From an uncultured Thalassolituus sp. (lineage in GTDB: Bacteria; Pseudomonadota; Gammaproteobacteria; Pseudomonadales; Oceanobacteraceae), in the NCBI RefSeq assembly GCF_950066645.1, contig NZ_CATMFB010000001.1, forward strand, positions 62,001-126,000: a stretch of DNA of 64,000 nt, read 5' to 3'. Positions within the stretch are counted from its first letter, which is position 1; each line of letters opens with the position of its first letter. The notes beneath the pieces were generated by a model. The model ran no database searches and had not been told where the DNA came from. It worked only from the letters and a program-made list of their open reading frames with translations. This document shows, piece after piece, positions 52,652 to 64,000 of the stretch. Made by a program: the position numbers and the translations under genes.

Positions 52652-54910
52652 TTATCCGGCGCTGACAACTTCCATGGCATCGACGTTCTGGAAGCCGCGT
52701 GGCAGCTTGTTACCGCGACGTCCCCGCTCCCCCTGGTAGTGCTCAAGATCGGCAAACTTCATTTTCAGATGACGTTTGCCGGCATGAACCAGCAGAGTGT
52801 CTGCTTCGCTGAAGGCCACCGCAGCAACCATCAGTTCTTCGCGCTTCGCGGCCCGGTCTGAGGGGATACCAATCATTTTATTGCCCTTACCGCGCGCCAT
52901 CTGAGGCAGATCGGCGGCTGGGAATACCAGCATCCGGCCTTCGTTGCTGATGGCTGCAATCCAGCATTTTTCTGGTTCTTCGATACGCGCCGGCGGCAGA
53001 ATCTTCGCGTTGTCTGGTACGTTGATCAGTGCTTTACCTGCCTTATTCTTACTTTGCATATCGCCAAGAGTACCGATAAAGCCGTAGCCCGCATCGGTAC
53101 TGAGCAGATACTGGTCTTCATCTTTACCCATCAGCGCTTTAATAAACAACGCGCCGGCGGGCGGGTTGAGGCGACCGGTCAAAGGTTCGCCCTGACCGCG
53201 CGCTGATGGCAGGGTATGAGCCGCGATACTGTAGGAGCGCCCGGTATTATCGAGGAAGATCGCGTTCTGATTGGACTTACCGAATGCTGAGGTCAGGAAT
53301 TTGTCCCCAGCTTTATAGCTCAGGTTCTCGCAATCAACATCGTGGCCTTTGGCGGCACGCACCCAGCCTTTATCAGACAGCACAATCGTAACGGCTTCTG
53401 CTGAGACCAGCTCGGTTTCGCTGAATGCTTTCGCCTCGCCACGTACCACCACTGGAGAACGGCGGTCATCACCGTATTTTTCGGCATCGGCAGTGAGTTC
53501 TTTCTTGATCAGGGTCTTCATGCGGCGCTCCGAGCCGAGCGTCTTCTCCAGCATGTCGCGCTCTTTCTCCAGCTCATCCTGCTCGCCACGGATCTTCATT
53601 TCTTCCAGCTTGGCAAGGTGGCGGAGTTTCAGCTCAAGGATCGCCTCGGCCTGGATGTCAGAAATGCCGAACCGTTCCATCAGCACCTCTTTAGGCTGAT
53701 CTTCTGTCCGGATAATTTCGATGACTTCATCAATATTGAGGAAAGCAACCAACAGGCCTTCGAGGATATGCAGGCGCGCCAGCACTTTGTCGAGACGGAA
53801 CTGCAGGCGACGACGGACGGTTTCGGTGCGGTAGGTCAGCCATTCGGTGAGCATGGTTTTCAGGTCTTTGACCTGTGGCCGACCATCAAGGCCGATCACG
53901 TTCATGTTCACGCGGTAGTTTTTCTCGAGGTCTGTTGTGGCAAACAGGTGAGCCATTACGGCCTCGGTGTCGACCCGGTTCGACTTAGGCACAATCACCA
54001 GGCGGGTCGGGTTTTCATGGTCTGATTCGTCGCGCAGATCGGTCACCAGTGGCAGCTTCTTGGCGTTCATCTGGGCTGCGATCTGTTCAAGAATTTTGGC
54101 ACCGGAGACCTGATGCGGCAGGGCAGTGATGACGATTTCACTGTCTTCCACCGAATACACCGCGCGCATTTTTACTGAGCCGCGGCCATCACGATAGATC
54201 TTACGCAGTTCGGCACGGGGGGTGATGATTTCGGCATCGGTCGGGAAGTCCGGGGCGATCACATGCTCGCAAAGGGCGTCGATATCCGCGCCGGGCTCGT
54301 CGAGTAACCGGATACAGGCACTGGTCACTTCGCGGGCGTTGTGCGGTGGAATATCGGTCGCCATACCGACGGCAATCCCGGTGGTGCCGTTCAGCAGTAC
54401 GTTTGGCAGTCGCGCTGGCAGCGTGCACGGCTCGTCCAGGGTGCCATCGAAGTTTGGCTGCCATTCGACGGTGCCCTGACCGAGTTCACTCAGCAGGACA
54501 TCAGCAAACGGCGACAGCTTGGCTTCGGTGTATCGCATAGCGGCGAAAGACTTCGGGTCATCCGGTGCCCCCCAGTTCCCCTGACCATCGATCAGTGGGT
54601 AACGATAGGAGAAGGGCTGAGCCATCAGCACCATGGCCTCGTAACAGGCGCTGTCGCCGTGCGGGTGGTATTTACCCAGTACGTCACCCACGGTACGGGC
54701 AGACTTCTTGTACTTAGCGGTGGACTTAAGGCCCAGCTCGCTCATGGCGTAAACAATGCGGCGCTGAACGGGTTTGAGGCCGTCACCCACGTGAGGCAGG
54801 GCGCGGTCGAGAATGACGTACATGGAGTAATTCAGGTACGCGCTCTCGGTGTACTGTTTCAGTGACTGGCGTTCCACGCCGTCGTCGGTATAGCTGATCT
54901 GATCCGTCAT
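52652..54910 (-). CDS. parC: DNA topoisomerase IV subunit A
   Basis: [56 protein letters not shown]. Confidence 0.97.
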   Translation of the reverse strand: MTDQISYTDDGVERQSLKQYTESAYLNYSMYVILDRALPHVGDGLKPVQRRIVYAMSELGLKSTAKYKKSARTVGDVLGKYHPHGDSACYEAMVLMAQPFSYRYPLIDGQGNWGAPDDPKSFAAMRYTEAKLSPFADVLLSELGQGTVEWQPNFDGTLDEPCTLPARLPNVLLNGTTGIAVGMATDIPPHNAREVTSACIRLLDEPGADIDALCEHVIAPDFPTDAEIITPRAELRKIYRDGRGSVKMRAVYSVEDSEIVITALPHQVSGAKILEQIAAQMNAKKLPLVTDLRDESDHENPTRLVIVPKSNRVDTEAVMAHLFATTDLEKNYRVNMNVIGLDGRPQVKDLKTMLTEWLTYRTETVRRRLQFRLDKVLARLHILEGLLVAFLNIDEVIEIIRTEDQPKEVLMERFGISDIQAEAILELKLRHLAKLEEMKIRGEQDELEKERDMLEKTLGSERRMKTLIKKELTADAEKYGDDRRSPVVVRGEAKAFSETELVSAEAVTIVLSDKGWVRAAKGHDVDCENLSYKAGDKFLTSAFGKSNQNAIFLDNTGRSYSIAAHTLPSARGQGEPLTGRLNPPAGALFIKALMGKDEDQYLLSTDAGYGFIGTLGDMQSKNKAGKALINVPDNAKILPPARIEEPEKCWIAAISNEGRMLVFPAADLPQMARGKGNKMIGIPSDRAAKREELMVAAVAFSEADTLLVHAGKRHLKMKFADLEHYQGERGRRGNKLPRGFQNVDAMEVVSAG

Positions 54911-54920
54911 AGTCTCAGGT

Positions 54921-58714
<3,794 letters not shown>

Positions 58715-58801
58715 TCATTCCCCTGTCATAGCAGATGTGGCAATGAACCGGAGTATACCCACGCGCGGTGTGAAGTACACTCCGGGGCCATGATAACGGC
58801 C

Positions 58802-59410
58802 TCAGAGGTTGCGACTGACGTGTCCCAGTATCTGAGGCATACGCTCAATAAAATGGTCAAAGCTGTGGGTGCCGCCACCTTCCAGCCAGCCAGGGCTGTG
58901 GCGGTACAGCTCCGCTGCATGGCGATAGTCGAGGGTCTCATCGCCGGTCTGCAGGAGCAGCAGCAGTTTTTCTGGCGCTTTGATCGTGTCGCAGGTCAGT
59001 GTGGTCAGTTGCTCCAGGTGCCAGGACTCCAACAGAAACGTCTCGCCGGTATGGTAGTGCGTGTGCTCGCCCAGGTAATGCCGGAACAGTTCGCCCGGTC
59101 GGACGGCAGGGTTAATGAGTGCGGCGGGAACGCCAGCCTGCTCTGCCAGCCAGGTGGCGTAAAATCCACCCAGTGAACTGCCGATGATCCAGACATGCTC
59201 ATGCTTGTTCTGCAGCCGGGTCAATTCGTTGCGGGCAATGTCGATGGCCTCAGCGGGAGCAAAATGCAGAAACGGCGCACTGAGGCTGCCCAGCTGTGGA
59301 TGGTCTCTGAAGAACTGCATCACCTGCTGTGCTTTCTCCGACGCGGGAGAGCTGAGAAATCCGTGAAGGTAAAGGCAGCCGCTGTCGCGCAGGCTCGCCG
59401 GGATGTGCAT
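58802..59410 (-). CDS. yqiA: YqiA-like esterase
   Basis: CLYLHGFLSSPASEKAQ; IGSSLGGFYATWLAEQ; synteny parE-yqiA-cpdA. Confidence 0.9.
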   Translation of the reverse strand: MHIPASLRDSGCLYLHGFLSSPASEKAQQVMQFFRDHPQLGSLSAPFLHFAPAEAIDIARNELTRLQNKHEHVWIIGSSLGGFYATWLAEQAGVPAALINPAVRPGELFRHYLGEHTHYHTGETFLLESWHLEQLTTLTCDTIKAPEKLLLLLQTGDETLDYRHAAELYRHSPGWLEGGGTHSFDHFIERMPQILGHVSRNL

Positions 59411-59411
59411 A

Positions 59412-60251
59412 TCAGTATCCTGTCTGGGTCCGGTCAACCTCAAAGGATACATGGTGCAGGCGTTCGATGCCTGTGTCGATACGACCGTTAGGGTGCAGCT
59501 CCAGCCAACGGAAACCCGGAGCGGCCGTGTCCAGACTGAAATCGCTGGTCTGAGGTTCAAACTGAATGCAGGTCGAAGGCGTTGCCATCAGACGGATGCC
59601 GTTTATGAATCCGTCGCAGCTCTGGTGCACATGCCCCCAGATGACACCCCGCGCATTGTCATGGCGGGACAGTATCTGCATAAATTCATGGCGGTTTTTC
59701 AGGCCGATGTTGTCCATCCAGTCACTGTTCATCGGAATTGGATGATGGTGCATGCATATCAGTGTGTGATGGTCCGGCGCGTCGGCGAGCGTTTTATCGA
59801 GAAACGCCAGCTCATCTTCATCGAGCCGTCCGAACACGGCGCCTTCCACCTGTGAGTCGAGCATGATGATCTGCCAGTGCTCTGAGCGGATCACTTTGTG
59901 GAGGTGGTCGCACTCGCGACCGACCCGGGCCAGATTCCGCGGTTCATCGTGATTGCCAGGCAACCAGAACACAGGTTGGTTAAAGGGGGACAGAGCCTCG
60001 TGAAGCAGCCGGTACGACTGCTCCGAACCATCCTGACTCAGGTCGCCAGTCACCAGAATCGCATCGCTCGGAAAGTTAAAATCATGTAACTGATTCAGTA
60101 CAGCCTGCATGCTTTCACAGGTAGGCACCCTGAGCAGTTTCCCGCCCGGGTCAGCGAACAGGTGAGTGTCTGTCACCTGAACGATTCTGAGTGTGTCTGC
60201 ACTGGTTAACTGAAACACGTCCTGCTCCGACGCTGACTGTAAGTTAATCAA
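59412..60251 (-). CDS. cpdA: 3',5'-cyclic-AMP phosphodiesterase
   Basis: IVQVTDTHLFAD; LVTGDLSQDGS; LPGNHDEP; GHVHQ. Confidence 0.93.
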   Translation of the reverse strand: MINLQSASEQDVFQLTSADTLRIVQVTDTHLFADPGGKLLRVPTCESMQAVLNQLHDFNFPSDAILVTGDLSQDGSEQSYRLLHEALSPFNQPVFWLPGNHDEPRNLARVGRECDHLHKVIRSEHWQIIMLDSQVEGAVFGRLDEDELAFLDKTLADAPDHHTLICMHHHPIPMNSDWMDNIGLKNRHEFMQILSRHDNARGVIWGHVHQSCDGFINGIRLMATPSTCIQFEPQTSDFSLDTAAPGFRWLELHPNGRIDTGIERLHHVSFEVDRTQTGY

Positions 60252-60324
60252 TAGTAGCAGCGCCTCAGAAGTCCGACCGGAATAGCATCACAGTTTGGTC
60301 GTCAGGGCAGGTGTGGCGGCAATG

Positions 60325-60780
60325 TCAGAAGGTCGGGATAAAGCTGAATGGCATTTCTGTGTGGCCATGTTTCAGGCAGTGTTCAAGCCAGTCGGCCAGA
60401 AAGCGGTTGAGCTGAACTTTTTCGTCGGGCAGACGCATCTGTGGGTTCGGATACTGATAGCGCCCCTCAAACCTGTGCTGGTTCTGGTAGCTGAGTACTT
60501 CAGCCATGCTGGCATCGTGATACAGGCGTACCTGCATCGAGGGCGGCTGAATCCATTCCGGGCACAGGCCTTCCTGCGTTACGGTGAGCATAGTGGTATA
60601 AGGATGAACTTCTTCAACCCGCATTCTGACCCGCGCATTCTGCTCGGGTGAGCCGCTGATGGCGAACACGCGCTCCGTCCCGGCACTGGCGTCGGGCAAC
60701 AGCTTCAGAAAGCGCAGGTAGTTTGACTCGGCGAGCGATGCCATCTCCTGCAGGTCAGGTACATAGCGTTTAGGACGCAA
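60325..60780 (-). CDS. yqiB: DUF1249 family protein (YqiB-like)
   Basis: RYVPDLQEMASLAESNYLRFLKLLP; synteny. Confidence 0.9.
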   Translation of the reverse strand: MRPKRYVPDLQEMASLAESNYLRFLKLLPDASAGTERVFAISGSPEQNARVRMRVEEVHPYTTMLTVTQEGLCPEWIQPPSMQVRLYHDASMAEVLSYQNQHRFEGRYQYPNPQMRLPDEKVQLNRFLADWLEHCLKHGHTEMPFSFIPTF

Positions 60781-60881
60781 CCTTTTCTCCTGTGATGATG
60801 AATCAGACGCAACACCTTAGCAGGCGTTGCCGGGGTTTTCCCAGAGATGCCGGCCGGGATCTGCCTGTCAGGCCTGCCGGG

Positions 60882-61496
60882 TCAGCGCTGGAAAACTTCC
60901 TTCTGATGAATTGTAAGCCATTGCAGCGCAATGATGGTGGCCGCATTGTTAATCACGCCGGACTCAAGTGCTTTCAGAGCATCGCTGAAGGGAAGGGTAA
61001 TGACGCGGATGTCTTCATGTTCTTCTTCCAGGCCATGAATCCCGCCCATGTCAGCGCTGTTGACGCTGGCGCAGTAAATGGCGACCCGCTCATTAGTGCC
61101 ACCGGGGGACACCCAGTATGTGGTGATATGGCGCAGCGCGGCGGGGGTGCAGCCAGCTTCTTCCTGGCACTCGCGAACGGCCACCTCTTCATAGGTCTCA
61201 CCAGGCTCGACCATGCCGGCGACCAGCTCAAGCAGCCAGGGCGAGCGCTCATCTTCAAGGGCACCGATGCGGAACTGTTCGGTAAGCACAATCGCTTCGC
61301 GCACGGGATCAACCAGCAGGACACAAACGGCCTCGCCCCGTTCAAACAGCTCCCTGTGGAAGGGGCCGATCCACTCGCCGTTAAAACGGCGGTGACGCAG
61401 AGTCACTTTGTTCATCCGGAAGAAACCCTGATACACAGTTTCGCGGGACTCTTCGACCACATCATCCTTTGACATAGGCTCTGGAATACCTGGCAT
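60882..61496 (-). CDS. nudF: ADP-ribose diphosphatase (Nudix)
   Basis: Nudix box GMVEPGETYEEVAVRECQEEAG; synteny. Confidence 0.93.
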   Translation of the reverse strand: MPGIPEPMSKDDVVEESRETVYQGFFRMNKVTLRHRRFNGEWIGPFHRELFERGEAVCVLLVDPVREAIVLTEQFRIGALEDERSPWLLELVAGMVEPGETYEEVAVRECQEEAGCTPAALRHITTYWVSPGGTNERVAIYCASVNSADMGGIHGLEEEHEDIRVITLPFSDALKALESGVINNAATIIALQWLTIHQKEVFQR

Positions 61497-61654
61497 GCTT
61501 GACCTATCTATATTGCTATATGAGAATATTTGGATTATCTGGGCAGCACGAAGTGTTCGCGTTTCCGCAACAATTCAGCCCCAGACAGGCTGATTTTTTC
61601 TGATAGACTTCAGGAACATCTGATTCTGACCCTTCTGCTGAGAAAGGCAACTTT

Positions 61655-62959
61655 ATGAAGAAATTGCTCACCCTGACCTCTGCATTGCTGCTTCCGGGCG
61701 CTGTATTTGCTGCAGACCTCAGCTCTATTTACAACATGGCAGCGTCCAGCGACCCTGAAATTGAAGCGGCGCGGGCGGCACGTGAAGCCAGTTCGTACAA
61801 TGTCATGATCGCGCGGGGTGCGCTCCTGCCACAGGCACAGGTCAGTTACACCCATACGCATCTCGAGTATGAGATCAAAGACTCGGCTCTGGACATTCCC
61901 GAATACGATCTGGGCTCACTCGAAGTGTCGGCGGGCATGTCGATCTTTGATCTGAATAAGTGGTACAGCTACAAAGCGGCGCGTTCAGGTAATGATAATG
62001 GTAACTTCGAACTGCAGATGTCTGAACAACAGCTGCTTATGCGTACCGCCGAGGCATACTTCAACGCGCTGCGCGCAGAAGATAATCTGTCGACCGCGAA
62101 TGCCGAGCTTAAAGCCGTGCAGCGCGCGCTTGAGCAGACCAAGCAGCGCTATGACGTGGGTCTGATTGCGATCACAGAGGTGCATGAGGCTCAGGCTGCA
62201 TATGACCTCAGTTACGCCAGTCTGCTGGGCCAGAGAGCTAACCGTGAAGTGCAGTATGAGATTCTTGCTCAACTCACCGGCGAGAAAATTTCCGGAGTCA
62301 GTGCCCTGAAATCTTCGGTCGCTATGAGTGACCCGCAGCCTCAGGACGCCGAAGAGTGGGTGGCCTCGGGTCTGGAGAAATTTCCTGGACTCCTGATGGT
62401 TCAGTCGCAGGTAGAAGCGGCGCGTCTGCAACGCAACGCTACCCGCTCACAGCACATGCCGACGGTAGAATTGTTTGCTTCATATACCGACGGTGACCAG
62501 GCGTATGGCTTTGAAGACCCGCTGGATGCAAGTGCGACCAGTTATGGCGTCAAAGTGACTGTGCCACTGCTGGCGGGTGGTTCTCTGTATGCAGCCAGTA
62601 AGCAGGCCGCGCTGAACTATGCATCTGCGGATTATCAGTTGGAAAAAACCCGTCGCGATGTAAAACAGAACATCCGTAGTCTGTATCTTCAGGTACGTAC
62701 CGATGTGCTGAATATCAATGCCCGCTCACAGGCGATTCGCTCTGCGCGCAGTGCACTGGACGCGACCCAGACGGGCTACAAAGTCGGTACCCGAAACATT
62801 GTGGAAGTACTGGATGCCCAGAAGAAGGTGTATCAGGCAGAGCGTGACTATGCCAATGCGCGTTATGACTACATTCTCAACCTGCTGAGCCTGAAATTCT
62901 ACGCAGGGACACTGAATGAAGCGGACATTGAGATGCTTAACGGTTGGCTGGAAAGCTGA
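61655..62959 (+). CDS. tolC: TolC family outer membrane channel
   Basis: Signal peptide; OEP repeats; ALDATQTGYKVGTRNIVEVLDAQKKVYQAERDYANARYDYI. Confidence 0.95.
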   Translation: MKKLLTLTSALLLPGAVFAADLSSIYNMAASSDPEIEAARAAREASSYNVMIARGALLPQAQVSYTHTHLEYEIKDSALDIPEYDLGSLEVSAGMSIFDLNKWYSYKAARSGNDNGNFELQMSEQQLLMRTAEAYFNALRAEDNLSTANAELKAVQRALEQTKQRYDVGLIAITEVHEAQAAYDLSYASLLGQRANREVQYEILAQLTGEKISGVSALKSSVAMSDPQPQDAEEWVASGLEKFPGLLMVQSQVEAARLQRNATRSQHMPTVELFASYTDGDQAYGFEDPLDASATSYGVKVTVPLLAGGSLYAASKQAALNYASADYQLEKTRRDVKQNIRSLYLQVRTDVLNINARSQAIRSARSALDATQTGYKVGTRNIVEVLDAQKKVYQAERDYANARYDYILNLLSLKFYAGTLNEADIEMLNGWLES

Positions 62960-62973
62960 GTGTTTGAATAAGT

Positions 62974-63001
62974 AAAAAAGGGGCCGACAGCCCCTTTTTT
63001 A
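62974..63001. terminator. Intrinsic terminator between tolC and waaA
   Basis: AAAAAAGGGGCcgaca-GCCCCTTTTTT. Confidence 0.85.
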
Positions 63002-63013
63002 TTGGCAGATATT

Positions 63014-64000
63014 TCAGTGCTTGAGCAGAGGATCTATCAGATCAACGAGCCGCTGCACTGCACCGCGGTTATTATCAACCGTGGCTTGTGCCCGTTCACC
63101 CATGAGCTGACGGGCTTCAGTATCATTCAGAAAATACGCCAGACGGGTAGCCAACTGGTTCAGATCAGAGACGACCTCAAGCGCGTGGTCTTCTGCCATC
63201 GCATCGACAATGGCGGCGAAATTCACGTAGTTCGGGCCTATCAGCGTCGCCTTCCCCAGAGCCGCGGGTTCAATCGGATTGTGGCCTCCGAGTTCGACCA
63301 GGCTGCCACCCATCAGTACAACATCGGCTGCAGCGAGAAGCGTCAGCATTTCACCCATGGTATCTGCCACATAGACCTGAGTAGCTTCTGAAGCCTGGCC
63401 CTGCGAGCGACGCTGTATCTTCAGCTGACGACTGCGAGCGGCGTTACCAACCGCTTCAAAACGTTCAGGATGGCGAGGGATAAGCAGCAACAGCAGTTCG
63501 GGTACTGCTTTGTGAAGTTCTGGCCAGAGGTCGAGAACCTGTTCATCCTCGCCCGGATGACTTGATGCCAGCGCCAGGACAGGACGTTCGCGGCCCCACT
63601 GCTGACGCAGTTCTGCACCTTTATCGTTGAGGCCCTCTGCGACCGTCAGATCAAACTTCACGCTGCCTGTCACCGCGAGACGCTCAGGGGGCAGACCCAG
63701 TGCCAGAAAGCGGTCGGCATCACTCTGGTGCTGAGCGGCGACCACGCTCAGGCGCTGCAACATCGGTTGAGTCAGTGCGCTGAATTTTGCGTAGCCGCGC
63801 GCGGATTTCTCAGACAGACGGGCGTTTGCCAGGATTACCGGGATATGACGCTGTTCGCAGCAGGCCATGAGGTTAGGCCAGAGTTCGGTTTCCATAACCA
63901 CGAGCGCGGCGGGGCGGATGGTACGGAGAAAACGATGAATAAAAACCGGCAGGTCGTAGGGCAGGTACATGTGAAATACCCGGCCGCCAAAGAGGCGCTT
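63014..64000 (-). CDS. waaA: 3-deoxy-D-manno-octulosonic acid transferase (5' end outside window)
   Basis: Frame continues past 63970 to window end (KRLFGGRVFHMYLPYDLPVFIHRFLRTIRPAALVVMETELWPNL); FMGGSLVELGGHNPIEPAALG-type motif. Confidence 0.95.
   Translation of the reverse strand, partial: KRLFGGRVFHMYLPYDLPVFIHRFLRTIRPAALVVMETELWPNLMACCEQRHIPVILANARLSEKSARGYAKFSALTQPMLQRLSVVAAQHQSDADRFLALGLPPERLAVTGSVKFDLTVAEGLNDKGAELRQQWGRERPVLALASSHPGEDEQVLDLWPELHKAVPELLLLLIPRHPERFEAVGNAARSRQLKIQRRSQGQASEATQVYVADTMGEMLTLLAAADVVLMGGSLVELGGHNPIEPAALGKATLIGPNYVNFAAIVDAMAEDHALEVVSDLNQLATRLAYFLNDTEARQLMGERAQATVDNNRGAVQRLVDLIDPLLKH

Overview
This 64 kb window is a chromosomal replication-origin region of a gammaproteobacterium. 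The gene order resembles Pseudomonas/Oceanospirillales: mnmE-yidC-yidD-rnpA-rpmH | oriC-like DnaA-box region | dnaA-dnaN-recF-gyrB, then plsC-like, BCCT, gmhB, glyS, glyQ, speE, and a parC-(GGDEF/EAL)-parE-yqiA-cpdA-yqiB-nudF-tolC-waaA block. Accessory material is interleaved with this core. The main non-routine signals are: (1) five MerR-type promoters (TTGACC, 19-bp spacer, -10) sharing a CCTTAAA...TTNAAGGT-like element. They lie in front of two DJ-1/PfpI genes, an NAD(P)-epimerase-like gene, an exported acetoacetate-decarboxylase-fold gene plus aldehyde dehydrogenase, and an Old-Yellow-Enzyme-like gene, next to a MerR regulator. This looks like an uncharacterised carbonyl/electrophile regulon. 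(2) A near-consensus LexA/SOS box controls a small ORF of unknown function beside an EcoRII/Dcm/Vsr restriction-modification system. (3) Three parS palindromes lie in and around recF and gyrB. (4) A tandemly expanded family of divergent lipoproteins is separated by decaying copies of the 3' end of an alpha/beta-hydrolase gene. (5) Two adjacent proteins of unknown function (glycine/alanine-rich hydrophobic C-terminus plus partner) lie between gmhB and glyS. No CRISPR array, rRNA, tRNA or transposase was recognised. All family assignments come from reading motifs; no database searches were run.
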